The notes under the pieces were generated by a model. The model searched no databases. It was not told the origin of the DNA and saw only the letters and a program-made list of their open reading frames with translations. From assembly GCF_001887595.1 (NCBI RefSeq), contig NZ_CP017480.1, positions 682,001-746,000 of the forward strand: a stretch of DNA of 64,000 nucleotides. Direction: 5' to 3'. Shown here in pieces: positions 1 through 9,008 of this stretch. This DNA comes from Luteibacter rhizovicinus DSM 16549 (lineage in GTDB: Bacteria > Pseudomonadota > Gammaproteobacteria > Xanthomonadales > Rhodanobacteraceae). Both the position numbers and the translations under genes were made by a program. The first letter of the stretch is position 1, and each line of letters opens with the position of its first letter.

Positions 1-76
1 AACCGGTCTGGATTCTCATGTTTTCCGCCTCGCTGGAGCGATACCTTGCGTGTACCTTCACGATTTGGGAGCCGAC

Positions 77-445
77 ATGCGTCGGTACAGCACGAAAAGC
101 GACGACGATCTGCACCTCGGCGCCACGCCCGTCCTTTCCAGAGAGGACCCCGCGCAAGGCGCGCCTCTTCAGGAAGCACTCGCCGTGCTTAACGAACGAC
201 TGCAGCACGTGTCCGTCACCGTTCGCGATCTGGCGGCACGCCTGACATTCGCGGAAGACAATAGGTCGGACATCCTCCGTCGGCTCGCCGTCATCGAAGA
301 ACGCCTCAGTCAGACTGCCACGAAGGCATGGGTTCTCGGGTGCGCCGCGGCGGTCCTGCTGGCCATGTTGACCGGCACGCTCGGTGGCGTCTGGTGGATG
401 TTCCAGCAGTACGTCGGCCCGTTGCTGCGCACATCCGCTGGCTGA
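77..445 (+). CDS. Small coiled-coil protein with a C-terminal membrane anchor, function unknown
   Basis: I do not recognise this 122-residue protein. The middle, roughly residues 30-85, is charged and heptad-like (repeated Leu/Ala spacing such as LNERLQHVSVTVRDLAARL), which suggests a coiled coil. A single hydrophobic segment at about 88-110 (LGCAAAVLLAMLTGTLGGVW) would anchor it in the inner membrane, with only a short tail beyond. I chose the ATG at 77 because GGGAG lies five bases upstream; an in-frame ATG at 50 has no such site. It sits 55 bases before another small envelope-type gene on the same strand. The layout, a coiled coil followed by one TM near the C-terminus, resembles small phage or T4SS-associated membrane proteins, but nothing here proves that. 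Confidence 0.6.
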   Translation: MRRYSTKSDDDLHLGATPVLSREDPAQGAPLQEALAVLNERLQHVSVTVRDLAARLTFAEDNRSDILRRLAVIEERLSQTATKAWVLGCAAAVLLAMLTGTLGGVWWMFQQYVGPLLRTSAG

Positions 446-500
446 CGCGCTGACGCTAGAATGATCCTGGCCGCGGAGGGCGGTAGCCAGGGGGATAGGG

Positions 501-1013
501 ATGAGAGGTTACGTGCTTGGCGCCGTCTTGCTGGCGGCGTGTGGCTGGGGCTATCTACAAACGAAGAAGTTGTCGGACGGCGGGATCGAGGCTTACTACC
601 GCGCGGATGCGGAGACGACCTTCACTCATGATCCCGATGCATCCTGCGCGCTCATCGCCGACGATTTCCGAGGATCCTCGTCTGGCACGCTCAACGGCAC
701 CGCGGTCGCGCAAAACGCGATCGGGAAGACGCAATTCTGTGACCAGCAGAAAAAGTTCTCCGACGTGCTCGCGAACTTCAAGAAGCGCGTAGGCCGGGAC
801 GCGGATGTTTCCTACGCCACGAACTTCGACACGCCGGTCTACGCCGCCGACCATCGTAGCGCGACGGTGCGCGTGAGCTACACGTACAGCCTGCTCGGCG
901 GCCGGCTCCTGAACATCACGGGCACTCGCGTGGACACCCTGGTCAAACGCGATGGAAAGGTGTTGCTCCTTGCCACCGAAGATCACATGACCGGAACGAT
1001 GGGCGCGCGCTAA
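501..1013 (+). CDS. Hypothetical exported or lipid-anchored protein
   Basis: This 170-residue protein is unrecognised. A short hydrophobic N-terminus (MRGYVLGAVLLAACGWGYL) could be a signal anchor or a lipoprotein signal, since LAAC at residues 11-14 fits a lipobox; the n-region is unusually short for signal peptidase II. The remainder is soluble and fairly polar, with cysteines near residues 49 and 80 and a beta-rich C-terminal half ending in a DHMTGTM stretch, perhaps an NTF2-like or SnoaL-like fold. A purine-rich site (GGGGATAGGG) directly precedes the ATG. It converges on queC with a four-base gap, so any terminator must overlap coding sequence. Confidence 0.6.
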   Translation: MRGYVLGAVLLAACGWGYLQTKKLSDGGIEAYYRADAETTFTHDPDASCALIADDFRGSSSGTLNGTAVAQNAIGKTQFCDQQKKFSDVLANFKKRVGRDADVSYATNFDTPVYAADHRSATVRVSYTYSLLGGRLLNITGTRVDTLVKRDGKVLLLATEDHMTGTMGAR

Positions 1014-1017
1014 TCGC

Positions 1018-1701
1018 TCAGACGTAGTGCGTGGGATCGGGCACGCCAGCCTTGGCGAAGCCCTCAGCGCGGAGGCGGCAGGCGTCGCAGTGACCACAGG
1101 CCCGGCCCTGTGCGTCCGCCTGGTAGCAGCTCACGGTGGCGGCGAAGTCGACGCCAAGGCGCATGCCTTCGCGGACGATGTCACCCTTGCCCATGTCCAT
1201 CAGCGGCGCATGAATGCGGATACCCGCACCCTCGACGCCAGCCTTGGTGGCGACGTTGGCCAGCGACTGGAACGACTCGATGAAGGCCGGACGGCAATCC
1301 GGGTAGCCCGAATAATCGACGGCGTTGACGCCACAGAAGATGTCGCTCGAGCCGAGCACCTCGGCCCAGCCCAGGGCGATGGACAGCATGATGGTGTTAC
1401 GCGCGGGCACGTAGGTCACAGGGATGCCCGTGCCACCATCTTCCGGCACGTCGATGTCGGCCGTGAGGGCCGAACCCCCAATGCTTCGCAGGTCCACGTG
1501 CACGGTCTTGTGCGTGACGGCGCCGAGCATCGTCGCCACTCGCTCGGATGCTTCGAGCTCGGAGCTGTGGCGCTGCCCATAGGCCACGCTCAGTGCATAG
1601 ACCTCGAAGCCCTGCTCGCGCGCCATGGCGATCGTGACCGCGGAATCCATGCCACCGGACACGAGGATGACGGCCTTGCGGGAGGGGTTCGAAGCGTTCA
1701 T
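1018..1701 (-). CDS. queC: 7-cyano-7-deazaguanine synthase QueC
   Basis: QueC makes preQ0 from 7-carboxy-7-deazaguanine, ammonia and ATP in queuosine biosynthesis, in the cytoplasm. The 227-residue product opens with an ATP-pyrophosphatase P-loop, VSGGMDS, at about residues 14-20. It ends with the four-cysteine zinc site ([18 protein letters not shown]). I used the ATG at 1701, giving MNASNPSRK, which matches the family's N-terminus; the frame stays open upstream for 90 codons only because it overlaps queE. It lies 17 bases after queE, and QueE makes its substrate, so the pair is almost certainly one operon with cpoB and pal. Confidence 0.95.
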   Translation of the reverse strand: MNASNPSRKAVILVSGGMDSAVTIAMAREQGFEVYALSVAYGQRHSSELEASERVATMLGAVTHKTVHVDLRSIGGSALTADIDVPEDGGTGIPVTYVPARNTIMLSIALGWAEVLGSSDIFCGVNAVDYSGYPDCRPAFIESFQSLANVATKAGVEGAGIRIHAPLMDMGKGDIVREGMRLGVDFAATVSCYQADAQGRACGHCDACRLRAEGFAKAGVPDPTHYV

Positions 1702-1718
1702 GGCAATACCTTGGTTTG

Positions 1719-2411
1719 TCAGTGACCGGCCGCGTCGTTCCACAGCAGCTTGTGTAGCTGCAGCTGGAATCGTACCGGCAGGCGTTCGGCGAGGATCCAC
1801 TCGGCCAGCTCGCGAGGCTGGACCTTCGACCACACCGGGGAAAAGAGCGGCATCACGCGCTGATCGAGCGCGTGCTCGCGGACCACATCGCGCGCCCACT
1901 CGAAGTCGCCACGACTCGCGATGACGAACTTGACCTGGTCGTGCGGCAGGAGGTGGTCGAGGTTGGACCACAGGTTGCGCGCGCTCTCGCCGGAGTCCGG
2001 CGCCTTCAGATCCATGACCTTGCGGACGCGCGGGTCGACACCGGAGACGTCGAGGGCCCCGGAGGTCTCGAGCGACACCTCATGGCCGGCATCGCACAGC
2101 TTGCGCAGGAGGGCCAGGCAGCGCTTCTGCGCAAGCGGCTCGCCGCCCGTCACGCAGACGTGCTTCGCCACGAAGCTGGCGACATGCGCGACGATGGTAT
2201 CGATGTCGTGCCACTGACCGCCGTGGAAGGAATACTCCGTATCGCACCAGACGCACCGCAGCGGGCAGCCGGTCAGGCGCACGAACACGGTCGGCCAGCC
2301 GATTGCATCGGCTTCGCCCTGCACGGAGTGAAAGATCTCGGTGATCCGCAGTCGGTCCGCGACGGGCGCGACCGGCGGAACGTCCGCCGGAGTTGCGGTG
2401 TTACCGTTCAT
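1719..2411 (-). CDS. queE: 7-carboxy-7-deazaguanine synthase QueE (radical SAM)
   Basis: QueE is a radical SAM enzyme that contracts 6-carboxytetrahydropterin to 7-carboxy-7-deazaguanine, the step before QueC. The 230-residue protein shows the [20 protein letters not shown] opening typical of QueE. The [4Fe-4S] motif CxxxCxxC follows as [14 protein letters not shown] near residues 48-58, and the SAM-binding glycine motif VTGGEPL comes near residue 90. Length is normal. The ATG at 2411 is four bases past the cpoB stop, consistent with co-transcription. No queD or queF is visible in the window. Confidence 0.95.
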   Translation of the reverse strand: MNGNTATPADVPPVAPVADRLRITEIFHSVQGEADAIGWPTVFVRLTGCPLRCVWCDTEYSFHGGQWHDIDTIVAHVASFVAKHVCVTGGEPLAQKRCLALLRKLCDAGHEVSLETSGALDVSGVDPRVRKVMDLKAPDSGESARNLWSNLDHLLPHDQVKFVIASRGDFEWARDVVREHALDQRVMPLFSPVWSKVQPRELAEWILAERLPVRFQLQLHKLLWNDAAGH

Positions 2412-2415
2412 GGGC

Positions 2416-3261
2416 TCAGTTGGCCGTCTGGCGCTGCAGACGACGCAGGCGTTCCTGTGCGAGGCCAGCGGCCTTGGTACCCGGATACTTGGCCGAGACC
2501 TGCTTCAGCGTCGCGATGGCGGCGTCCTGCTGCTTCAGTTCGATCTGGCAGTAGCCGACCTTGAGCAGGCCATCGGAGACCTTGTCGCTCTGGGGGTACT
2601 GCTTCACGAGGCGCTGGAATGCTTCGATTGCCACCGGATAGTTCATGGTCACGTAGTACGACTCACCCAGCCAGTAGTAGGCGTTGGGTGCGAGCGCACT
2701 GTCCGGATACTTGGTCAGGAAATCGCGAAAACCGCGCGAGGCCGTGACGTAGTCACCGGCACGCAAGGATTTGAAAGCGGCGTCGTAGGCGGCCTGTTCG
2801 GTGACACTGGCTGCAGCCGGCGCATTGGCAGGTGCTGCGGCTGCCTGCTGGCCCGCCGCCGGCGCGACTGCCGTAGGCGTGGGAGTCGGTGCCTGAGGTG
2901 CATTGGCGGGCGCGGCTGGCGATGACGCCTGCGCTGCTCCACCCTTTTCGAGACGACCCAGCCGCGAATCGACATCCGCGTACTGCGCCTTCTGGGAATC
3001 CTGGAGTTGCTGGTTCTGGTGCTGCAGTTCCTCGATCTGGCCCTGCAGCTGGGAAAGCTGCTGCTGGAGATCGTTGACCTGATTGACCAGCGTGGTCGTG
3101 CCGGCGTCCTTCTGCGACTGCTGCTCGAGGCGCGACACACGGTCGGCCAGACTCAAGCGAGAGTCCTGCGCATGGACGGGCAGACCAAAAAGCGTGGCGG
3201 ACGCAATTGCGCCCGCCACGCCAAGCCTGGCCGTAAAACGGATAGCCAGAAGCTTCTTCAT
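2416..3261 (-). CDS. cpoB: Cell division coordinator CpoB (YbgF)
   Basis: CpoB is a periplasmic protein that coordinates PBP1B peptidoglycan synthesis with Tol-driven outer-membrane constriction. The 281-residue product has a signal peptide (cleavage likely after LPVHA, about residue 31). An N-terminal trimerising coiled coil rich in Gln and Leu follows (roughly 36-110), then an Ala/Pro/Gln linker, and a C-terminal TPR domain (about 155-275) with repeats such as AFKSLRAGDYVTASRGFRDF. It lies four bases downstream of pal, the usual place at the end of the tol-pal cluster. Confidence 0.95.
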   Translation of the reverse strand: MKKLLAIRFTARLGVAGAIASATLFGLPVHAQDSRLSLADRVSRLEQQSQKDAGTTTLVNQVNDLQQQLSQLQGQIEELQHQNQQLQDSQKAQYADVDSRLGRLEKGGAAQASSPAAPANAPQAPTPTPTAVAPAAGQQAAAAPANAPAAASVTEQAAYDAAFKSLRAGDYVTASRGFRDFLTKYPDSALAPNAYYWLGESYYVTMNYPVAIEAFQRLVKQYPQSDKVSDGLLKVGYCQIELKQQDAAIATLKQVSAKYPGTKAAGLAQERLRRLQRQTAN

Positions 3262-3264
3262 TAC

Positions 3265-3774
3265 TTACTTCGCGGTGTAGACGATCTCAACGCGACGGTT
3301 CTTCGACCAGCAGTCATCGTTGTGCTCACGGCAGGTCGGCTTTTCCTTACCGTAGCTCGTGACGTTGACCTGGGCAGCCGAACCACCAGCAGCCTGGAGG
3401 GCGCTGGAGACGGCATTGCCGCGGCGCTCGCCGAGACCGAGGTTGTACTCACGCGTACCGCGCTCGTCGGTGTTGCCCTCGAGGGTCATGGCCGACTGCG
3501 GACGGTCCTGCAGGTACTTGGCGTGGCAAGCGATGATCTGCTGGAATTCCGGCTTCACATCGTTCTTGTCGAAATCGAAGTACACAACGCGCTGACGGAG
3601 GCAGGCGTCGGTATCGAGATCCGACGGCTGGTACTTACCGTCGTTGGTGGGGGCCTGGGTCTGAGCAACCGGTTCCTGGACGGGAGCCGGCGGGGTCTTG
3701 ACCTGCTTCTTGTTGCAGGCGACCGCGCCCACGCAAAGCAGGGCGGCCAGGGTGACGCTAACGGTCTTATTCAT
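3265..3774 (-). CDS. pal: Peptidoglycan-associated lipoprotein Pal
   Basis: Pal is an outer-membrane lipoprotein that binds meso-diaminopimelate in peptidoglycan and the Tol proteins. The 169-residue product has a lipoprotein signal with lipobox AVAC (Cys about residue 20). A Pro/Gln-rich linker precedes an OmpA-like domain (about 60-169) with the peptidoglycan-binding segment LEGNTDERGTREYNLGLGER. I start at the ATG at 3774: AAGGA sits about seven bases upstream, whereas an in-frame TTG at 3789 overlaps that ribosome site. The 247-base gap to tolB contains a clear tolB terminator, so pal probably has its own promoter in 3775-3950. Confidence 0.95.
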   Translation of the reverse strand: MNKTVSVTLAALLCVGAVACNKKQVKTPPAPVQEPVAQTQAPTNDGKYQPSDLDTDACLRQRVVYFDFDKNDVKPEFQQIIACHAKYLQDRPQSAMTLEGNTDERGTREYNLGLGERRGNAVSSALQAAGGSAAQVNVTSYGKEKPTCREHNDDCWSKNRRVEIVYTAK

Positions 3775-3950
3775 GGGACGTTCCTTCAACAGTTGAGTTC
3801 CGACAGTCGATTTACGGTTTCGGGACAGGCACCGCCGGTTGTCCGGCTGTTTTTCTACTTACATCTACGCCGACGGGGCGCTGTCCCGCACCCTGCGTCT
3901 TCGTTCCGGCGACTGCCTTTAAAGCAACTGCCGGTTAACCTTGCGTCCGC

Positions 3951-3976
3951 AGAAAAGGCGCGGAACACCCGCGCCC
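3951..3976 (-). terminator. Intrinsic terminator after tolB
   Basis: Read on the minus strand, GGCGCGG (3976-3970) and CCGCGCC (3964-3958) form a perfect seven-bp stem around a five-base loop, followed directly by TTTTCTG. It lies about 45 bases past the tolB stop and in front of pal. Confidence 0.8.
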
Positions 3977-4021
3977 CTTCCCTGGACGTTGCCAATGTCG
4001 CAGCCCGAATCGGGCGCGCCA

Positions 4022-5350
4022 TCAACGCTGTCTATAGGGTCCCCACGACGGCTCGCGCACGTCACCGTCCGCAAGGACGAGGCGTTGGCGTACCAGACCG
4101 TCTGCCGAAACCGCATACAGGACACCTCGCGTACCCTGCGATGCCGCATAAAGCAGCATGCTGGCATTTGGCGCGAAGCTGGGCGAATCGTCCACGTTAC
4201 CCGGGGAAACGAAGCGTACCTGCCCGCCCAGACTGCGGTCCATGATAGCGATACGATACACGTTCCCGTTGCCCTGCACCATCGCAATCTGCTTGCCGTC
4301 GAAGCTCACCGAGGCGCTGGCGTTGAAGCCACCCTGGAAGGTGACACGCGTCGCGGCACCACCCGATGCGGACATCTGGTAGATCTGCGGCTTGCCCGAG
4401 CGATCCGAGGTAAACAGGATGCTCTGGCCGTCCGGGGTGAAGGTCGGCTCGGTATCGATCGAGAAGTTGTTGGTCAGGCGGGTCTCGGCGTGGCTGGCCA
4501 CGTCGATCACGAAGATCTCCGGGTTACCGACATACGACAGGCTGACGGCGAGCTTGCTGCCGTCCGGCGACCAGGCCGGTGCGCTGTTGATGCCACGCGG
4601 ATGGGCGGCGATCAGGCTGCGCGAACCGGTCGAGATGTTCTGCACATAGACGGCCGAGTTGCCGCTCTCGAAGGAGACGTAGGCGATCTTGTTGCCATCC
4701 GGCGACCAGGAAGGCGACAGCAGCGATTCGCGCGAGCGGGCCACGGTCTGCGGATTGAAGCCGTCCGAGTCCGCGACGATCAGCGAATAGGTGGCGTTGT
4801 TACCGGTACCCACGGCCGTGATGTAGGCGATGCGGGTCCAGAAGGCCCCACGGACGCCGGTGATCTTTTCATAGATCTGGTCGGCGATCTGGTGGGCGAC
4901 GCCACGCAGGTCACCCGCCGGAGCGGTGAACGACTGGGCCAGCAGGCTCTGCTGCTTGTTCACGTCCCACAGTTCGTACTCGACCTTGAGCATGCCGCCA
5001 CCGGCATCGCTGATGCGACCGATGGTGAGGAAGTCCTGCTTGAGCAGCCGCCAGGTCGGGAACTTGATGTCCGAACCCTGCGACGGCGTCTCGACGATGT
5101 CGGCCTTGTCGAGCGAACGGAATTTACCCGAGCGGTTGAAATCGGCGCGGATGACGTCGGCGACGTCGGTAGGCAGCGGCGCGCCGCCAGCCTGGGCGAA
5201 CGGCACCACGGCGATGGGCGTCGCGGTCTTCAGGCCGCCGACGATGTCGACGTTGAGCGACTGGGCGGCGGCGGGACCGGCCGCGAAGGCGGTCAGCGCG
5301 ACCACAAGGAGGGCGAGGCGGGAGAGCATTCTGCGCATGGGCGAGTTCAT
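4022..5350 (-). CDS. tolB: Tol-Pal system beta-propeller protein TolB
   Basis: TolB is the periplasmic shuttle that carries force from TolA to Pal. The 442-residue product has a signal peptide ending near AAGPAAAQ (about residue 27). An N-terminal alpha/beta domain (about 28-165) is followed by a six-bladed beta-propeller of WD40-like PD40 repeats, seen as repeated SPSWSPDGNKIAYVSFESG-type blades. I chose the ATG at 5350 because CAGG lies five bases upstream; ATG 5338 is an alternative. The frame is open further upstream but that part is antisense-like overlap with the tolA end. Its own terminator follows at 3951-3976. Confidence 0.95.
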   Translation of the reverse strand: MNSPMRRMLSRLALLVVALTAFAAGPAAAQSLNVDIVGGLKTATPIAVVPFAQAGGAPLPTDVADVIRADFNRSGKFRSLDKADIVETPSQGSDIKFPTWRLLKQDFLTIGRISDAGGGMLKVEYELWDVNKQQSLLAQSFTAPAGDLRGVAHQIADQIYEKITGVRGAFWTRIAYITAVGTGNNATYSLIVADSDGFNPQTVARSRESLLSPSWSPDGNKIAYVSFESGNSAVYVQNISTGSRSLIAAHPRGINSAPAWSPDGSKLAVSLSYVGNPEIFVIDVASHAETRLTNNFSIDTEPTFTPDGQSILFTSDRSGKPQIYQMSASGGAATRVTFQGGFNASASVSFDGKQIAMVQGNGNVYRIAIMDRSLGGQVRFVSPGNVDDSPSFAPNASMLLYAASQGTRGVLYAVSADGLVRQRLVLADGDVREPSWGPYRQR

Positions 5351-5454
5351 TGCGACCTGGGAATGTGGGACGGCGACGGCATGGTAACGCGATGGGCCGA
5401 TCCAGCATGACCCGAATCTGAACCGCCCCACCCTGTACAGGGTGGGGCGCACCA

Positions 5455-6396
5455 TCATTGCGGTCGGAACGTGAAGGTGAGGTTTCTCTGGAACACATCC
5501 TCGAAGCCGGCGTATGGCAGCGGCTGGGCGCGTAGCACGGCGTTTTCGATCGACGCCCTGCCGGCAGCATCGTACGGGCAACTCGAGTCCGCCTTGGCGC
5601 TGAGCACCTGACCACCGGGGATCTGGGTGATGTGCACCTGGCAAGGCGCATTCGGCATGTTGTCCGGATGGAGCCAGTTAGGCGTCACCGCGTTCTGGAT
5701 CGCCGCGATGTACAGAGCCTGCTTGCTGTCGTCCTTGCCGTTCTGGCCCGACTGGACCTTCTCGGCATAAGGTAGGTCGTCGCGGCCGTCGTCCTTCGCC
5801 TTCTCAAGGTCCTTCAGCTGCTGCTCGGCTTGCTTTTGCCTGCTGTCGGCCTGCTTGGTGACCGACTTGGCAGCTTCGAGCTGCTTGAGGAGATCGTCAG
5901 CCACCTTCTGCTTTTCTTTCTTCTTCGCTTCCTGCTGGGCATCCAGCTCGGCCTGGCGCTGGCGCTGCTGCTCTTCCTGCAGCTGCTTGGCGTTCTCGGC
6001 CTTCTGCACCGCGTCGTCGACCACCTTTTCCTGGTCCTTCAGGGCCGGCGTCTTGGGTGGCGGCGGGAGGGTCTCGACCTTCGGCTTCTCGGGGTCGGGC
6101 GGCGTCGGGGTCGGCTGGGCCGGGGGCGGCGGCACCGTGTTCGGCACCGGCTTGGCCGTGTGCTTCGGCGGCGGCGCACCGGTGGGCCCGACCAGCGTGG
6201 CCTCGATGATCTGTCCCGGCAGCTGGATCGGCGCCGGACACTTCAGCGGGTTCCATTCCGCGGGCACGCCCAAAGCCTCGGCCCACTTTTCGTAGTCCGT
6301 GCAGGGGATGATCGCGAAGCCGAGGAAGGCCACGATGCCCAGATGGAGAAGCGCGGCGAGGACAACCGCGCGGGGCGTGCCGTTACGGTTTTCCAT
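5455..6396 (-). CDS. tolA: Energy-transducing protein TolA
   Basis: TolA spans the periplasm and couples the TolQR proton motor to TolB-Pal. The 313-residue protein has one N-terminal TM helix (about 10-30), then a proline-rich stretch (75-105, with PPPP tracts). A long Lys/Glu/Gln/Ala coiled coil (about 120-215) follows, then a C-terminal globular domain III with two cysteines, probably disulfide-linked (NAPC and SSCPYDAAG). It is shorter than the E. coli protein (421 aa), mostly in the helical domain, as is common in xanthomonads. It overlaps the tolR end by 14 bases. Confidence 0.95.
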   Translation of the reverse strand: MENRNGTPRAVVLAALLHLGIVAFLGFAIIPCTDYEKWAEALGVPAEWNPLKCPAPIQLPGQIIEATLVGPTGAPPPKHTAKPVPNTVPPPPAQPTPTPPDPEKPKVETLPPPPKTPALKDQEKVVDDAVQKAENAKQLQEEQQRQRQAELDAQQEAKKKEKQKVADDLLKQLEAAKSVTKQADSRQKQAEQQLKDLEKAKDDGRDDLPYAEKVQSGQNGKDDSKQALYIAAIQNAVTPNWLHPDNMPNAPCQVHITQIPGGQVLSAKADSSCPYDAAGRASIENAVLRAQPLPYAGFEDVFQRNLTFTFRPQ

Positions 6397-6832
6397 TCTG
6401 CGCCGACTGCGGCTGACTCATCAGGCCGATCTTGGAGATACCGGCCTCCTGAAGGATCGGGAGGATCGCGTAGACCTTGCCATAGCCGACGCGGTCATCG
6501 CCGGCGATCAGCACCTGGAGTTCGGGATTCGCATTGTGGAACGCGGTGATCTTGGCCTTGAACTCGTCCACACTCACCGGCTCCCGCTTGGCGCCGTTGG
6601 CAGTGAGGTATATCTGCCCACCCTCGTCGACGGAGACGACGACGGGGTCCTTCTTGTCCTGCAAGGATTTGGCATTGGTCTGCGGCAGCTGGATGTCGAC
6701 GCCGAGGTTCATCATGGGCGTGGTGACCATGAAGATGATCAGCAGCACGAGCATCACGTCGATGTACGGCACGACGTTGATCTCGGACTTCAGCTTCCGC
6801 TTCTGGCGGCGATGAGGACTACGCGTGGCCAT
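6383..6832 (-). CDS. tolR: Tol-Pal proton channel subunit TolR
   Basis: TolR forms the inner-membrane stator channel with TolQ and uses the proton motive force to energise TolA. The 149-residue product has a basic N-terminus, a single TM helix containing the essential aspartate (NVVPYIDVMLVLLIIFMVTT, Asp near residue 25) and a periplasmic ExbD-like domain. Length and layout are normal. It begins nine bases after the tolQ stop and overlaps tolA, so the three are one translational unit. Confidence 0.96.
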   Translation of the reverse strand: MATRSPHRRQKRKLKSEINVVPYIDVMLVLLIIFMVTTPMMNLGVDIQLPQTNAKSLQDKKDPVVVSVDEGGQIYLTANGAKREPVSVDEFKAKITAFHNANPELQVLIAGDDRVGYGKVYAILPILQEAGISKIGLMSQPQSAQNGKP

Positions 6833-6841
6833 GGCGCGGGC

Positions 6842-7525
6842 TCAGGCGACGTCGTCGGCGTGGATCTGGCGCTGCAGCACCGAGGAGAATTCTTCCTGGA
6901 AGACCTCGTAGCGCGACGCGATCCGCTCGACCTTGGTGGCGAAGCGGTTGTACGCCCAGACGGCCGGGATGGCGGCGAACAGACCCATGGCCGTGGCGAT
7001 CAGCGCTTCGGAGATGTGCGGCGCGACCACGGAAATGGTCACGTCCTTCATTTCGCCCAGGCCCTGAAACGCGCCCATGATGCCCCACACGGTACCGAAC
7101 AGGCCGATATACGGGCTGATCGAACCGACGTTGGCGAGGAATTCGAGGTTCTGCTCGAGCTTGCCGATCTCGCGGGTACCGGCCACGCGCATGGCGCGCT
7201 CGGAGCCTTCCATGACGCGGTTGGCGTCGGTCACGCGGCGCTGGCGCTGGCGGGCGAACTCACGGAAGCCGGCTTCGAAGACGTTCTCGATGCCATGCTG
7301 GCCTTCGCGGTTGCCCACCTCACGGAACAGGGCGGCGAGATCCGCACCCGACCAGAAGCGGTCTTCGAAGGTTTCGGCGTTGTCGTGGGCGGTCTTCAGC
7401 TGTCCGTACTTGCGGATGATGATCACCCACGACAGGAACGAGAACACCAGCAGCAGGAGCATGACCAGTTGTACGGGCAGGCTCGCTTCCGCCACCAGCT
7501 TGAAAATGTTCAGTCCACCGTTCAT
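6842..7525 (-). CDS. tolQ: Tol-Pal proton channel subunit TolQ
   Basis: TolQ is the three-TM partner of TolR, of the MotA/TolQ/ExbB family. In the 227-residue protein TM1 is at about 15-40 (LVMLLLLVFSFLSWVIII). TM2 and TM3 flank the conserved SISPYIGLFGTVWGIMGAF segment (about 135-155) and IATAMGLFAAIPAVWAYN (about 170-188). It starts at the ATG at 7525, 32 bases after the ybgC stop. Gene order ybgC-tolQ-tolR-tolA-tolB is the canonical one. Confidence 0.96.
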   Translation of the reverse strand: MNGGLNIFKLVAEASLPVQLVMLLLLVFSFLSWVIIIRKYGQLKTAHDNAETFEDRFWSGADLAALFREVGNREGQHGIENVFEAGFREFARQRQRRVTDANRVMEGSERAMRVAGTREIGKLEQNLEFLANVGSISPYIGLFGTVWGIMGAFQGLGEMKDVTISVVAPHISEALIATAMGLFAAIPAVWAYNRFATKVERIASRYEVFQEEFSSVLQRQIHADDVA

Positions 7526-7557
7526 CGCTTGAAGGCTCTCCGCCGGTATCTATGGCT

Positions 7558-7962
7558 TTAGGTAATGGGGAATTCGTTGGGGAACAGGTCCGCCGGAATT
7601 TGGGCCGGGCGCATCGTGTCGAGGTTCACGCAAGCCGCGCGCACCGTAGCGCGCACCAGCGTCGTGCCCCCGCGCACAATCTCCTGATCGAACAGCATAC
7701 TGGCTGAACGACGTTCTTTGACGCCCACGCTGACTAGGAGTTCATCATTCAGACGGGCCGGCCGGAGGAAGTCCAGCTGCATGTCCCGGACCACGAAGCC
7801 CAGGCTCGTGGTCTCTCGCAGGGCCACCTGGTCGATGCCCTGGGCGCGAAGCCACTCCGTACGGGCCCGCTCCATGAAGCGCAGGTAGTTGGAATGGTAG
7901 ACGACGCCACCCGCGTCGGTGTCTTCCCAGTAAATCCTTACGGGCCAGCTGAAAACGCTCAT
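7558..7962 (-). CDS. ybgC: Tol-Pal-associated acyl-CoA thioesterase YbgC
   Basis: This is a 134-residue hot-dog-fold thioesterase. The family motif [20 protein letters not shown] near residues 11-30 carries the catalytic aspartate (first D of DTDAGG in family members). It is the usual first gene of the tol-pal operon and probably hydrolyses acyl-CoA linked to phospholipid metabolism at the inner membrane. Its ATG overlaps the ruvB stop by four bases (ATGA), so translation is coupled to ruvB. Confidence 0.93.
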   Translation of the reverse strand: MSVFSWPVRIYWEDTDAGGVVYHSNYLRFMERARTEWLRAQGIDQVALRETTSLGFVVRDMQLDFLRPARLNDELLVSVGVKERRSASMLFDQEIVRGGTTLVRATVRAACVNLDTMRPAQIPADLFPNEFPIT

Positions 7963-9008
7963 GCGTCGTCCGAAAACAGGTCCGGGGCCACGGTCTGCCG
8001 CGGCGGCGGGGTCAGGCCCAGGTGGCGCCAGGCCTTGGCGGAGGCCATGCGGCCACGGGCGCTACGGATGAGGTAGCCCTGCTGGATCAGATAGGGCTCG
8101 ACCACGTCCTCCAGGGTGCCGCGATCTTCGCTCAGGGCGGCGGCCAGCGATTCGACGCCCACCGGACCGCCATCGAAGTTCTCGATGATCGTCTTCAGCA
8201 GGCGGCGATCGAGGTCGTCGAAGCCCAGGGCGTCGACCCGGAGCATGTCGGTGGCGGCGCGCGCGAGGTCGTGGGTGATCTTGCCGTCACCGCGGACCTC
8301 GGCAAAGTCGCGCACACGTCGGAGCAGCCGGTTGGCGATACGGGGCGTGCCCCGCGAGCGGCGGGCGATCTCGATCGCCCCGTCCATATCGCACTCGATA
8401 TTGAAGATCTTCGCCGCGCGACGAACGATCGCGGTCAGCTCGTCCACGCTGTAGAACTCCAGCCGCTGGATGATGCCGAACCGGTCACGCAAGGGGCCGG
8501 TAAGCAGGCCCGCGCGGGTCGTGGCGCCGATCAGGGTGAACGGCGGAAGGTCGAGCTTGATCGAGCGGGCCGCGGGGCCTTCGCCGATCATGATGTCGAT
8601 CTGGAAGTCTTCCATGGCCGGGTACAGCACTTCCTCGACCACGGGCGACAGGCGGTGAATCTCGTCCACGAAAAGGACGTCGTTCGCCTCGAGGTTGGTC
8701 AGCAGGGCGGCGAGATCCCCCGCCCGCTCCAGCACCGGACCCGAGGTCGAGCGCACGTTCACGCCCAGCTCGTTGGCGATCACGTGCGAGAGCGTGGTCT
8801 TGCCCAGGCCGGGAGGCCCGAAGATCAGCACGTGGTCCAGCGCACCCTGCCGGCGCCGTGCCGCCTCGATATAGATGGCCATCTGCTCACGCACCGTCTC
8901 CTGGCCGAGATATTCGGCGAGGCGCTTCGGACGGATGCTGGCTTCCAGCGCATCGTCGTCCATGGCGGCGGTGGCGGAAATGATGCGGTGCTCGGACATG
9001 GGCGGCAT
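7959..9008 (-). CDS. ruvB: Holliday junction branch-migration ATPase RuvB
   Basis: RuvB is the hexameric AAA+ motor that drives branch migration with RuvA. The 349-residue product has Walker [10 protein letters not shown] (about 64-72), Walker B VDEIHRL, the arginine-finger region and the C-terminal winged-helix ([20 protein letters not shown]). It starts at ATG 9008, whose A is shared with the TAA of the preceding secreted protein (TAATG); no strong Shine-Dalgarno is visible, so re-initiation from that gene is likely. An internal ATG at 8999 is the alternative. Confidence 0.95.
   Translation of the reverse strand: MPPMSEHRIISATAAMDDDALEASIRPKRLAEYLGQETVREQMAIYIEAARRRQGALDHVLIFGPPGLGKTTLSHVIANELGVNVRSTSGPVLERAGDLAALLTNLEANDVLFVDEIHRLSPVVEEVLYPAMEDFQIDIMIGEGPAARSIKLDLPPFTLIGATTRAGLLTGPLRDRFGIIQRLEFYSVDELTAIVRRAAKIFNIECDMDGAIEIARRSRGTPRIANRLLRRVRDFAEVRGDGKITHDLARAATDMLRVDALGFDDLDRRLLKTIIENFDGGPVGVESLAAALSEDRGTLEDVVEPYLIQQGYLIRSARGRMASAKAWRHLGLTPPPRQTVAPDLFSDDA

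Noticed and set aside
3775..3789. An upstream TTG start for pal.
   Set aside because: It overlaps the AAGGA ribosome site of the ATG at 3774, and the five extra residues weaken the lipoprotein signal.
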